Shown here piece by piece: positions 1 through 8,832 of a stretch of DNA of 64,000 bases. Every line of letters begins with the position of its first letter. Positions within the stretch are counted from its first letter, which is position 1. The notes below the pieces were generated by a model. That model made no database searches. It saw only the letters and a program-made list of their open reading frames with translations, and was not told the origin of the DNA. This DNA comes from Kriegella aquimaris (GTDB lineage: Bacteria; Bacteroidota; Bacteroidia; Flavobacteriales; Flavobacteriaceae). Location of the stretch: assembly GCF_900103215.1 (NCBI RefSeq), contig NZ_FNGV01000002.1:62001-126000 (forward strand). Direction: 5' to 3'. The translations under genes and the position numbers were made by a program.

Positions 1-1183
1 CTTTTTGGGAAACTTTCCCTGATGTTTTATGTTTTAAGATGAGTGTAATATCTCCATTGGGCAAAATCTCTTTTTTTATTAAATAGTGGTCAACATCATA
101 AGATTCCCAATGTTTTTGATTGTCTTCCGGGTCGTCGCCCCGCCAATCTTCTAAAACAATTGGTTCCCAAGTTTTGGTTTCTGCCGATTTGAAGGCGGCA
201 TCCAAGATGGCATTCACCACGTACCCATCGTAAAAAGTTTCAAGGGGATCACGGTTTTCTTCAATGGCGTTAAACATGTCGGTAAACATGTGGGGGTATC
301 CGAGTTCATGGGCTTCATCACCAACAGGAAACAACCAACCGGTGTTAGATTCGGCTTTTTCGGCAACATAGCCATCATCGCCTTTTCCCGTGGTGAACAT
401 TTCAAAACCGGTACGCAAAAAACTATTGACCCAAATAGTACCTTCAGTACCCATAACCTCGTCACGGAGGTCCATTCCCCCTCTGAACGTCCAGCTTACT
501 TCAAACTGACCGATGGCTCCATTCGTATATTTTACAAGGCCAATCGCATGGTCTTCGGCATCAATTGGGTGTACCTGCGTATCTGCCCAACACATCACTT
601 CAATGGGTTTTATATTCTTACCGATAAAATTACGGCTGATTTCAACACAGTGGCAACCTAAATCGATAATGGCACCACCACCCGACTTTTCCTTGTCCCA
701 AAACCAATCACTATGCGGACCTGGATGTGTTTCGCGCGACTTTGCCCAGAGTACGCGACCGATATCGCCACGCTTAACACTCTCCATCGATTTTAAAAAT
801 TTGGGGGTATAGCAGAGGTCTTCCAGATACCCTCCAAAGATTCCGGCTTGCTCTACCGCATCAAGCATACGTTTCGCTTCCGCAGCTGTTCGACCCAATG
901 GCTTGGTACAGATAACGTGTTTTTTGGCTTTTACACAAGCATGTACCGCGGCCTCATGTAAATGGTTGGGAAGTGAAATCAGCACCACATCGACGTCAGG
1001 ATGAGCAATGGCATCTTCCATGGATGTGCTGTAATGGGGCAATCCATAATCCGAGGCAAAGCGTTTGGCATTTTCTTCATTTCTAGAATAGACCATGACA
1101 ACATGGTCTCTGCGTCTTTGGGCGTGCAGCGATTCGGCATAAAAGCGGGCTATAAAACCCGAGCCCAGCATGGCGATTTTCAT
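1..1183 (-). CDS. Gfo/Idh/MocA family NAD(P)-dependent oxidoreductase, C-terminus outside the window
   Basis: The reading frame starts with ATG at 1183 and stays open for 394 codons to the left edge, so the C-terminal end is missing. An N-terminal Rossmann fold carries a GSGFIA dinucleotide-binding loop (residues 7-12). The family Lys lies in CTKPLGR (K94), and the typical substrate/catalytic motif DLGCHCVE follows (D174, H178). These mark a cytoplasmic enzyme that oxidises or reduces a sugar or inositol-like polyol hydroxyl with NAD(P). The substrate cannot be read from sequence. The nearby epimerase, symporter and NagX-like genes fit a role in sugar catabolism, but the 637-base gap upstream argues for its own promoter. 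Family assignment is firm. Confidence 0.9.
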   Translation of the reverse strand, partial: MKIAMLGSGFIARFYAESLHAQRRRDHVVMVYSRNEENAKRFASDYGLPHYSTSMEDAIAHPDVDVVLISLPNHLHEAAVHACVKAKKHVICTKPLGRTAAEAKRMLDAVEQAGIFGGYLEDLCYTPKFLKSMESVKRGDIGRVLWAKSRETHPGPHSDWFWDKEKSGGGAIIDLGCHCVEISRNFIGKNIKPIEVMCWADTQVHPIDAEDHAIGLVKYTNGAIGQFEVSWTFRGGMDLRDEVMGTEGTIWVNSFLRTGFEMFTTGKGDDGYVAEKAESNTGWLFPVGDEAHELGYPHMFTDMFNAIEENRDPLETFYDGYVVNAILDAAFKSAETKTWEPIVLEDWRGDDPEDNQKHWESYDVDHYLIKKEILPNGDITLILKHKTSGKVSQK

Positions 1184-1247
1184 ATGCTATATATTTAATC
1201 TATATCGGAATAAATTTCTGTTAATCATATTGCTTTGGTAAAGGTAA

Positions 1248-1279
1248 GAAATTCAACTTGTACGTACAAGTTGAATTTC
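1248..1279. promoter_or_regulatory. 32-base perfect palindrome, operator candidate
   Basis: GAAATTCAACTTGTAC (1248-1263) is followed without spacer by its exact reverse complement (1264-1279). Its centre is about 80 bases upstream of the start of the minus-strand oxidoreductase. There is no loop and no T-run, so a transcription terminator is unlikely. The inner part, ACTTGTACGTACAAGT, is the sort of site bound by a dimeric repressor of the GntR or LacI kind. That reading is inference. Confidence 0.5.
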
Positions 1280-1733
1280 CTACTTGGTCTTCTGGTTATT
1301 TTAACCTCTGCATGACACGAATGATTCATAAAACCCTTAATGTTAGCTATTTCTAAAAGGGACTTGTCTCCGAATGGGACATTTTTATATTACACCTGAG
1401 ATTCAATTATAAGCGTCTAGGTATCTGAAGTATGCTCCGTCATTATTGGATACCCATAGAAATTTTGAATTTGCCCTATTGCGACACTTTCATAGCATTT
1501 TTAGAAGCGTTTTATAGACAACGCCAAAGAGAGGTATTGCACACTACTATTGGTTTGATATAATATTTCTGAATCACATATAAATCATTGCTAGAAATGA
1601 AGTTTTGATGAGAATTAATGTCCTTGGTGGTTTAAAAAATAGGCTGCATCTCATTGGTTATGTCACTCCCTTTAATTTTTTCCTAAAGCAAAAAATTATG
1701 GGACCTATTGGAGTTTCTTCCATAATACCATTA

Positions 1734-1772
1734 AAAAACCAAAGAGTATATTTTGTACGCTCTTTGGTTTTT
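1734..1772 (-). terminator. Rho-independent terminator after the Kelch lipoprotein gene
   Basis: A 13-base arm (1734-1746, AAAAACCAAAGAG) pairs with 1760-1772 across a 13-base loop. Read on the minus strand, the stem ends in a T-run. It lies about 50-90 bases beyond the stop codon of the Kelch gene. The A/T runs on both sides could make it work in both directions. Confidence 0.7.
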
Positions 1773-1820
1773 AAATGCAGGTTACGCTATGCAATGTCTT
1801 GGCTATCGTTTGTACGGTAA

Positions 1821-3092
1821 CTATTCTATAGTCCAAACATCATTTACCCGATCTAATATGGAATTACTTTGCTGACCTCCTATGACCCAAATCTTAGAAT
1901 CAAAAATGGCGGAAGAATGACCATGCCTTGTTGAGAAAGGAGCTGAAGAAGTCGCTCTCGTCCAAGTAATACCATTAACACTTGACCAGATATCATTTTC
2001 GAGGGCTGATGCCGACTTGCCTCCAATAACCCATATTTTATTATTATGTACTACAGTTGTATGTCCCTGTCGTTTTGAAAAAGCAGCGGATGGCGAAGCC
2101 GCTGACCAATGGGCTCCATCGGTAGTAAACCATACATCATTCATCAAACCAGTACTTCCAGTTCCGGATTTTCTGCCTCCAATAACCCAAAGTTTATCAT
2201 CGTGAACGACTGTCGTATGACCTGATCTGGCCTCAAAAGATGCGCCCGAAGCCGCTTCGACCCAAGAAATTCCGTCCGTAGTATACCAAACATCGTTGAG
2301 TTCGCCCCCGACAGCCGAATTTCCGTGACCGCCAATGACCCATATTTTATTATCATATACCGCAGCTGTATGGTTAACGCGCCCTGAAAAGGGAGGTTCT
2401 ATAGCTTCGGTCCAATTTACCCCATCGGAACTATACCAAATATCGTTGCTATTTTCACCTCCAATGTATCCGCCAATAACCCACATTTTATTATCAAATA
2501 CTACGGTTGCGTGCCCCGACCGCCCATAAAATGGTGTCGATGTAGTTGCCGCTGACCAATTAGCGCCATCACTGCTATACCATGCATCGGTCTCGTAATA
2601 ATGACCTTCATAACCAGAAATTACCCAGAGCTTATCATCAAAAACAATAGTAGTATGATCGGCTCTCTTTGAAAAAGCACCATCTGAAGTTACCGAATTA
2701 TAATGCAACCCTCTAGTAGTGAAAGATCCAAATTCGCTAATTTTTATGTTTCCATGATTATCCCTAGCCAATACCCACCAGTGATATTTTACATTTGCAG
2801 ACAAAGGACTTTGGATTTTGAATTTATTCTCGGTCACCCCACTTGCCAAAAGTGTTTGTGGACGTTTCTCTGTGCCCAAATAAATCTCATAGGTAACCCG
2901 ACAAAAACCGCAATCGAACGCTTTTTCCCATCGTAAGGTTGGTGTTAGTGGTACTTCTAAAAAGCCTTTAGAAACATCGACAAGCTTAAAAGAAATCGAG
3001 TCCTTGTCTTTTATAACGGGATAATCACCGTATTTATCGCAAGAGGCTAGTATGAGTACTATTGCAACGAGTGTAAATTTCAATTTTTTCAT
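1821..3092 (-). CDS. Kelch-repeat lipoprotein with an N-terminal fibronectin-type domain
   Basis: I take the start at 3092 (423 residues) because the protein then opens with a clean lipoprotein signal, MKKLKFTLVAIVLILASC, with the lipid-attached Cys at residue 18. An upstream in-frame ATG at 3215 would bury this signal. After the lipobox comes a beta-sandwich of fibronectin III type (about residues 30-125), then six Kelch-like repeats of about 47-50 residues. Each repeat has the pattern H-(T/S)-x-V-x-D/N-x-K-(I/L/M)-WVIGG followed by N-D-(I/V)-W-Y/F-(S/T)-(S/T)-D/N-G-x-x-W. These would form a six-bladed beta-propeller anchored in the outer membrane or on the cell surface. Function unknown; a binding role near carbohydrate genes is inference. 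Confidence 0.85.
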   Translation of the reverse strand: MKKLKFTLVAIVLILASCDKYGDYPVIKDKDSISFKLVDVSKGFLEVPLTPTLRWEKAFDCGFCRVTYEIYLGTEKRPQTLLASGVTENKFKIQSPLSANVKYHWWVLARDNHGNIKISEFGSFTTRGLHYNSVTSDGAFSKRADHTTIVFDDKLWVISGYEGHYYETDAWYSSDGANWSAATTSTPFYGRSGHATVVFDNKMWVIGGYIGGENSNDIWYSSDGVNWTEAIEPPFSGRVNHTAAVYDNKIWVIGGHGNSAVGGELNDVWYTTDGISWVEAASGASFEARSGHTTVVHDDKLWVIGGRKSGTGSTGLMNDVWFTTDGAHWSAASPSAAFSKRQGHTTVVHNNKIWVIGGKSASALENDIWSSVNGITWTRATSSAPFSTRHGHSSAIFDSKIWVIGGQQSNSILDRVNDVWTIE

Positions 3093-3560
3093 GATATAGA
3101 TTTTAAAGTTCATATACCTTTTATGTAACACATCATCAAAGGTTAACATCATGATAAAAAGTATATAATCATATATCAGTGGTTTGCTTTGATCCGCTGT
3201 TTTCTGGTTTTTCAAATTTTAGATGGTTAATGATTATGTTTAGGGAAATAAAGAAATATTATCACTGTTCGGGCTGTCTTCAATGGTTTTTAACGTTATA
3301 TCGGAGGTCAGTATACATCCAGGGCCGGCCAAACTTTAAATGTTTTCACAGCATCCATGTGTTTATAGCGAATAGCCTGGTTAAGAAGATTATATCATGA
3401 ATCTGTTCTTACCAAGAAATCTGAAGTATTCATAGTTTAAATAGAGGCTTGAAAATAACCGGGTTTCGGGCTTTTATAAAGTTTTAGGAATTTGACGGGC
3501 AACAATCGCTTTTAAAGCAATTAAGCTTTTTGAAGTATCTGAATCTACATGAACTTTGAT
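3093..3560. other. 468-base intergenic region
   Basis: It separates the AGE-family lipoprotein gene from the Kelch lipoprotein gene, both on the minus strand. I see no credible gene; the 73-codon plus-strand frame at 3179-3400 has an unconvincing protein. A short inverted repeat (CTGAATC, 3539-3545 and 3558-3564) overlaps the stop codon of the epimerase gene but lacks a T-run. Nothing else is recognised. Confidence 0.5.
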
Positions 3561-4949
3561 TCAGTGAGAGCCTTTTGTAAGTACGAAATCTCCTTGAAGC
3601 ATTTTTATTACATTGATCAAGGAACGTATATTATGATAATTGACTTTCCATATTTGTGCCTTTGCATCATATTTGGCTTTTGGGTTAGAATCTAAACCTT
3701 CTCCATACCAACCGCCATATTCATGGTCTATCATATAGGTGTCGATATAGTCCCATTGTTTTTCAAACAGTTCGTAATAGCGCTTCTCTTCAGGGAATAG
3801 TTTTGACATTAGGAGTAGGGAATTTAAGCCCTCAGCTTCTGTCCACCATATTTTTGCACGGTTTTGTATCGTACATACATCAGGTTCAAAATAGTAGCCA
3901 CCGTCATAAAAACCTCCTATTTCAGTATCCCAACCAGTGGCCAATGCGTGATCGACCATTTTTTTCGCTTTTTTTAGGGTAATACTATCATTTTTTAACC
4001 CTAACGCATGGGACGCTTCCAACATTAGAAAGGCCGTCTCCACGTCATGGCCAAAAGAGACATGGTCTAACCCAAAATTTTGTTTTCTATAGGCCTCGGA
4101 TGAATCTTTTAATGAAACCGGAGTCCAATCTCGCTGAAGATGAAGCGTGAGATATCCCTTTTCTGTGGCAATCGTATCGCGGATCAATAGCAAAAGTTCT
4201 TCCAATCGTTCTTTGACCAACCTGTCGGGCCAAACTTGGTATAGGGCCGTTAAGCATTCCAAAAGATGAATCGAAGAGTTTTGGTCTTTCCAATCCTTTC
4301 GAATAAAATTATCGTAATTTTTATCATTTTCGGTAACATCAAGTAATAAAGAACCATCTTGATTCAAGACATCAAAATATCCTTTATACGTTTTGTCATG
4401 GGCGTGTTCATCTAACCAATAGAAAGTTTTTTTTGCGAGATCAAGGGCCGATTCGTCTTTTGAAACCGAATAGTAGGTGGCAAGCCCATAAATGGCGAAG
4501 GCGTTGCCATAGGTGCTTTTACCAGTAGAAAGAAGTTTTAAAGAATCTACATCTGTACCCAAAAGGGTATAAAACCCACCATTTATGGTATCCCACATAT
4601 GGTTTTTTAAAAATTCGTATCCGTGAGCTGCAATTTGTTGGTAGTACGCATCCTTGTAAAATTCTGCCAAAATAGAGGAGGTCCAAATATGGCGTGCTTG
4701 GCTGACGAGCATTTTGTTCTGCTTTCCTTTCTTTTCCCACCGATAATCAAAATCAGACCAAAACCCGCCGTGAATACTATCAATGGTTTTCGGATACCAA
4801 ACCTGCACCAGGTCTTTTAATTCTTGTTCAAATTTTGGTAAAATCTCCGGGTAATCTTCGACTTGCTTATCTTGTTTCGATTGGCAAGAAGCTAGTACTA
4901 TCAAGAGAAGGAAGAGCATAAGCCCAAGTTGTTTTAAAGGAGTTTTCAT
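3561..4949 (-). CDS. AGE-family (cellobiose 2-epimerase-like) lipoprotein
   Basis: This 462-residue protein begins with a lipoprotein signal ending in VLASC (Cys22), so it should be exported and membrane-anchored. The rest is one (alpha/alpha)6-barrel of the N-acylglucosamine 2-epimerase/cellobiose 2-epimerase family. Visible marks are QARHIW (84-89), SSIHLLE with H228, VSFGHDVE with H301, AKIWWTEAE (366-373) and WKVNYHNIR with H439. The spacing of these His residues and the WW motif is closer to disaccharide 2-epimerases than to renin-binding GlcNAc epimerases. Family enzymes invert C2 of a reducing-end sugar. The export signal is odd because well-studied members act in the cytoplasm. The substrate is not known. 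It may share a transcript with the TauE/SafE gene 67 bases upstream. Confidence 0.88.
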   Translation of the reverse strand: MKTPLKQLGLMLFLLLIVLASCQSKQDKQVEDYPEILPKFEQELKDLVQVWYPKTIDSIHGGFWSDFDYRWEKKGKQNKMLVSQARHIWTSSILAEFYKDAYYQQIAAHGYEFLKNHMWDTINGGFYTLLGTDVDSLKLLSTGKSTYGNAFAIYGLATYYSVSKDESALDLAKKTFYWLDEHAHDKTYKGYFDVLNQDGSLLLDVTENDKNYDNFIRKDWKDQNSSIHLLECLTALYQVWPDRLVKERLEELLLLIRDTIATEKGYLTLHLQRDWTPVSLKDSSEAYRKQNFGLDHVSFGHDVETAFLMLEASHALGLKNDSITLKKAKKMVDHALATGWDTEIGGFYDGGYYFEPDVCTIQNRAKIWWTEAEGLNSLLLMSKLFPEEKRYYELFEKQWDYIDTYMIDHEYGGWYGEGLDSNPKAKYDAKAQIWKVNYHNIRSLINVIKMLQGDFVLTKGSH

Positions 4950-5016
4950 ATGACGGTTCGTTAGGCACTCGAGACAATCATAAAACTAAGAATAATTGGG
5001 TTATGTTTTTAACCTA

Positions 5017-5772
5017 CTACCGAAACAAAATCAATACGGCACCCACTGCGGTCAGGACCAATATCATTTTTCGGTAAAAATCTTCTTTGATGATTTTAAC
5101 TAACCGAACCCCTAGGAATACCCCGATTAGAATGCCCGGAAGCAATTTTAGATCAATAAGCAATGTTTCTGGGGTTATGGTTTTCCATACCCATACATGA
5201 AATGGTAGTTTGAAAACATTAATGATTAAAAAAAGCCAAGCCGCAGTACCAATAAACTCGTTTTTAGGTACGCGCATGGCCAAAAAGTAAATATTGCTGA
5301 AGGCGCCCGCCAAATTACCGATCATCGTCGTAATTCCGGCAATAATACCAACAGTACCTGCGAAGGCCCAGTGGGTCGGCACAGATTTTGATTTTCTTCG
5401 ATCCCACCAATACATCATCAGGACACTTACCACAATAATAACTGCCATACCTATTTTAAACGTACTCTCGTCGAGGTCGTTTCCAATAAGTACGCCTATA
5501 ATGATTCCTGCCAAAATCCAGGGTAAGAAACGTATAATATAGTACCAACGGGCATGCCTATTGTAATAAATAACGGCAAAAATGTCTGCAGCTATCAGTA
5601 AGGGCACTACAAGACCTGTAGACTCTTTCGCACCGAAGGCTAGGGCCATTAAAGTAACGTTTATAATGGCTATGCCTTTAATGCCAGCCTTGGAAAGTCC
5701 GATAACCATTGCCGCGGCAACCGCCATGCCCCAGGCCATGATTGAAATATTCGATAGTGTTGATAATATCAA
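5017..5772 (-). CDS. TSUP family permease (TauE/SafE)
   Basis: A 251-residue, very hydrophobic protein with about eight membrane segments. The N-terminal half opens with a GLSKAGIKG loop, the typical TauE/SafE motif, and a related loop (GNLAGAFSN) starts the second half, giving the family's internal duplication. Members move sulfite, sulfoacetate, sulfonates or other organic anions across the inner membrane. It sits 75 bases from, and divergent to, the sodium:solute symporter gene, and upstream of the epimerase lipoprotein on the same strand, so export or uptake of a sugar-derived or sulfonated anion is possible. The family is clear; the substrate is not. Confidence 0.88.
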   Translation of the reverse strand: MILSTLSNISIMAWGMAVAAAMVIGLSKAGIKGIAIINVTLMALAFGAKESTGLVVPLLIAADIFAVIYYNRHARWYYIIRFLPWILAGIIIGVLIGNDLDESTFKIGMAVIIVVSVLMMYWWDRRKSKSVPTHWAFAGTVGIIAGITTMIGNLAGAFSNIYFLAMRVPKNEFIGTAAWLFLIINVFKLPFHVWVWKTITPETLLIDLKLLPGILIGVFLGVRLVKIIKEDFYRKMILVLTAVGAVLILFR

Positions 5773-5796
5773 AATTGATGTTTAGTGGTCAAAGGG

Positions 5797-5804
5797 CAAA
5801 TGTA
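5797..5804 (-). promoter_or_regulatory. Possible -7 element (TACATTTG) for the TSUP gene
   Basis: An exact match to the Bacteroidota TAnnTTTG -7 element on the minus strand, 25 bases before the TSUP start codon. I do not see a TTG at the right -33 spacing, so this stays tentative. Confidence 0.35.
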
Positions 5805-5847
5805 TCTTAAAAAATTTTATCTTTATCGATCAACCAAAAACCATTTT

Positions 5848-7659
5848 ATGGAGCTAAGTACCCTTGATTATAGTTTTATTATAGTTTTCTTCTCACTTGT
5901 TCTTGGAATAGGTGTTTATGTTTCCAAAAAATCCGGCAAAAACTCTTCCGAATTTTTTCTATCGGGAAGAACAATGCCTTGGTGGCTTTTGGGGCTGTCC
6001 ATGGTAGCGACCACATTCTCGACTGACACTCCAAATTTGGTTACTGATATCGTACGTACAAACGGGGTTTCTGGAAACTGGGTCTGGTGGGCATTTTTAA
6101 TTACAGGATTATTGACAGTTTTTGTGTATGCCAAATTATGGCGTAAATCGAATGTAAATACGGATTTAGAGTTTTATGAGATGCGCTATGGTGGCAAACC
6201 TGCTAGGTTTTTAAGAAAATTTAGGGCGGTTTATTTGGGCGTGATATTCAATGTTATTACGATGTCGGCGGTTACTTTGGCTGCTATAAAAATAGGAGGT
6301 ATTATGCTAGGGCTTGAGCCCTGGCAAACGGTTATCAGTGCTGGTTTGATAACGGTTACTTTTAGTGCTTTGGGAGGATTTAAAGGCGTTGTTTATACCG
6401 ATTTCCTATTGTTTTTTGTTGCTATGGGAGGCGCTATCGGAGCGGCTTATTATTTGGTGAATATTCCCGAGGTTGGAGGCATACAGGCTTTGATAGAACA
6501 TGAGAACGTTGCTGGAAAACTAAATATTCTTCCTGATTTCAGCAATAAAAAAGCATTGATAACCTTGTTTATTATTCCGTTGGCCGTTCAGTGGTGGAGC
6601 TCTTGGTACCCAGGTGCAGAACCTGGCGGTGGCGGTTATATTGCTCAAAGGATGCTTGCTGCAAAAGATGAAAATCATGCCATTGGAGCTACATTCTTTT
6701 TTAATATTATGCATTATGCTTTGCGCCCTTGGCCATGGATTTTGGTGGCATTGGCCTCTTTGGTTGTATATCCTGACATTGCCAGTATTCATGAGGCTTT
6801 CCCCAATGTGGCCGAAAGTAAATTGGGTCATGATCTTGCTTATTCCGCAATGTTAACGAAATTGCCTAGCGGACTTTTGGGTCTGGTATTGGCTTCTTTG
6901 ATAGCCGCCTATATGAGTACTATTTCTACCCAATTGAACTGGGGGTCTTCGTATATTGTATTTGATTTTTACAAGCAACAGGTAAAACCGAATGCTTCCG
7001 AAAAAGAACTGGTAGCCGTGGGTAGAATTTCTACCGTGGTATTGATGGTACTAAGTGCAGGTTTGGCGCTGGCCTTGCAGAACGCATTGCAATTGTTCGA
7101 TGTTCTGCTAGCTTTTGGTGCTGGTACTGGATTAATTTTTATTCTGCGTTGGTTCTGGTGGCGTATCAATGCATGGAGTGAGATTACGGCCATGTTCGCC
7201 TCAGGTATAATTTCGATTATTTTCAAATTGACGCCACTTGGTCCATACCTATTTGCTGCCGAGACAGGGGTCTTCCCTGATTGGGCCGAATATCTATTTA
7301 TTGTCGGAATCACCACCGCGATTTGGATGGCTGCGACCTTTATGACTCAACCGGAATCGAAAGAGGTACTTCGCAATTTCTACAAAAAAATACAACCAGG
7401 TGGGCCAGGCTGGTCCAAAGTCGTCAATGAAGCTGAAGCCGATAATGTTGAAATCATCAATACTAAGGAAAAATGGAGTGTTCCTTCGGGCCTTACCGCA
7501 ATGCTCATTGGCTGCGTTTTGATCTATTCCATAATGTTTGCAACAGGCTACTGGATTTATGGTCGAACAACTCCGGCCATAGTCTTGACCGTTGTCGCTG
7601 CTATTTCAGGATTTCTCCTGATTAAGGCTTGGAACCGAATGAAAGACCATATTCTGTAA
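5848..7659 (+). CDS. Sodium:solute symporter (SSS family)
   Basis: I start at ATG 5848 (603 residues, beginning MELSTLDYSF), which puts the first membrane segment at the N-terminus as in the family; an upstream ATG at 5785 would add 21 unlikely residues and reach into the promoter gap. About 13-14 membrane segments are visible. The family core is present: FFLSGRTMPWW (about 35-45), a Ser/Thr-rich sodium-site stretch (GLSMVATTFSTDTPN), and a long region around QWWSSWYPGAEPGGGGY typical of the sugar/SGLT-like branch in Bacteroidota. It would import a sugar or other organic solute with Na+ across the inner membrane. The DUF5009 gene follows 8 bases later, so the two are co-transcribed. Confidence 0.92.
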   Translation: MELSTLDYSFIIVFFSLVLGIGVYVSKKSGKNSSEFFLSGRTMPWWLLGLSMVATTFSTDTPNLVTDIVRTNGVSGNWVWWAFLITGLLTVFVYAKLWRKSNVNTDLEFYEMRYGGKPARFLRKFRAVYLGVIFNVITMSAVTLAAIKIGGIMLGLEPWQTVISAGLITVTFSALGGFKGVVYTDFLLFFVAMGGAIGAAYYLVNIPEVGGIQALIEHENVAGKLNILPDFSNKKALITLFIIPLAVQWWSSWYPGAEPGGGGYIAQRMLAAKDENHAIGATFFFNIMHYALRPWPWILVALASLVVYPDIASIHEAFPNVAESKLGHDLAYSAMLTKLPSGLLGLVLASLIAAYMSTISTQLNWGSSYIVFDFYKQQVKPNASEKELVAVGRISTVVLMVLSAGLALALQNALQLFDVLLAFGAGTGLIFILRWFWWRINAWSEITAMFASGIISIIFKLTPLGPYLFAAETGVFPDWAEYLFIVGITTAIWMAATFMTQPESKEVLRNFYKKIQPGGPGWSKVVNEAEADNVEIINTKEKWSVPSGLTAMLIGCVLIYSIMFATGYWIYGRTTPAIVLTVVAAISGFLLIKAWNRMKDHIL

Positions 7660-7667
7660 GTGGTTAT

Positions 7668-8756
7668 ATGAGGGATCGTATACTATCTGTAGACATTTTT
7701 AGGGGCATGACCATCGTTTTGATGATTCTGGTGAATACACCAGGTACTTGGTCAAGTGTTTATGCCCCATTCTTGCACGCCCCGTGGCACGGATATACAC
7801 CTACAGATCTTGTTTTCCCTTTCTTTTTATTTATCGTGGGTACTTCGATTGCCTTTGCTTACAAAAACAAAGCTATCAATGCGGGCACCTATAAGAAAAT
7901 AGTCGTTCGTAGCTTGAAATTGATTGGACTAGGGCTTTTTCTAGGTGCGTTTACAATTTATTTTCCCTTTGTAAAAGATTTTTCTGATATCCGTTTCCCT
8001 GGAGTATTACAACGCATAGGAGTAGTCTTTTTCTTTGCCGCTGTTCTATTCATTAATTTCAATTGGAAAACCCTAATAGGTATTTCAGCTTTTCTTTTGA
8101 TAAGCTATTGGTTGTTGATGGGGTACGTTCCCGTAAACGGTATGGAATCGACTTTTGAACGAGCACCCAACAACCTAGCCAATTATTTAGATGTTCAGGT
8201 GTTTGGCACACATAATTATAAAGACGATTATGATCCCGAAGGGTTGCTAAGTACGATTCCTGCTATTGTGAGTTCGTTATTAGGTGTTTTTACCGGATTG
8301 ATATTGATGTCGAAACAACCCAAAAAAGCCACTATTTTAATGGGCATAGGAGGTTCGATGTTAATTGCCGGACATTTATGGGATTTGTTTTTTCCTATAA
8401 ATAAAGCCCTCTGGACAAGTAGTTTTGTTCTTGTAACCGCAGGGTGGGCCAACTTGGCTCTAGCGCTTATTTATTATCTTACGGATGTCAGGGGCGTTCG
8501 CTTCGGAAGTATCTTCCGATATGCCGGGGCCAATGCGATCATTCTTTATTTTTTATCCAGTTTTATAGGAAAAATTTTGGGTCAAATAAAAGTGAGCGAT
8601 GGTACATCAATGCACGGCTGGTTTTTCAAGACCATTTATATACATGATTTTCTATCCATGCAAATGTCCTCATTGCTTTATGCTCTAACGGTGGTGACTT
8701 TCTATTGTCTACTGGCATATCTACTTTACAAAAAGGGGATTTTCATCAAAGTTTGA
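7668..8756 (+). CDS. DUF5009/NagX-like membrane acyltransferase
   Basis: Start taken at ATG 7668 (362 residues), 8 bases after the symporter stop; an earlier ATG at 7629 overlaps the symporter gene and adds residues not usual for the family. The protein opens with RILSVDIFRGMTI, the classic first segment of the family, followed by HAPWHGYTPTDLVFPFFLF with the conserved His. About ten membrane segments follow. Relatives include human heparan-alpha-glucosaminide N-acetyltransferase and bacterial NagX, which acetylate amino-sugar ends across a membrane. Close linkage to a symporter and an epimerase fits amino-sugar or oligosaccharide use. Substrate inferred only. Confidence 0.85.
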   Translation: MRDRILSVDIFRGMTIVLMILVNTPGTWSSVYAPFLHAPWHGYTPTDLVFPFFLFIVGTSIAFAYKNKAINAGTYKKIVVRSLKLIGLGLFLGAFTIYFPFVKDFSDIRFPGVLQRIGVVFFFAAVLFINFNWKTLIGISAFLLISYWLLMGYVPVNGMESTFERAPNNLANYLDVQVFGTHNYKDDYDPEGLLSTIPAIVSSLLGVFTGLILMSKQPKKATILMGIGGSMLIAGHLWDLFFPINKALWTSSFVLVTAGWANLALALIYYLTDVRGVRFGSIFRYAGANAIILYFLSSFIGKILGQIKVSDGTSMHGWFFKTIYIHDFLSMQMSSLLYALTVVTFYCLLAYLLYKKGIFIKV

Positions 8757-8832
8757 TACTAGACAATGTTCTTTATGTGAATATACATTTGTTCTTTTAG
8801 TACTTTTAGTGTTGGTAAAATTAAATGCGGCC

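Larger units (their letters stand above)
1184..1820. other. 637-base intergenic region
   Basis: No convincing gene is present on either strand. It lies between the start of the oxidoreductase and the end of the Kelch lipoprotein, both on the minus strand. It holds a 32-base perfect palindrome at 1248-1279 and a terminator hairpin at 1734-1772, listed separately. The rest is AT-rich with no repeat or RNA gene that I can recognise. Confidence 0.6.

Noticed and set aside
290-812. Plus-strand open frames of 123 and 99 codons
   Set aside because: They lie opposite the Gfo/Idh/MocA gene, whose minus-strand frame carries clear family motifs. They are shadows.
1605-1820. Plus-strand frame of 71 codons
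   Set aside because: It runs through the terminator hairpin and has no protein-like character.
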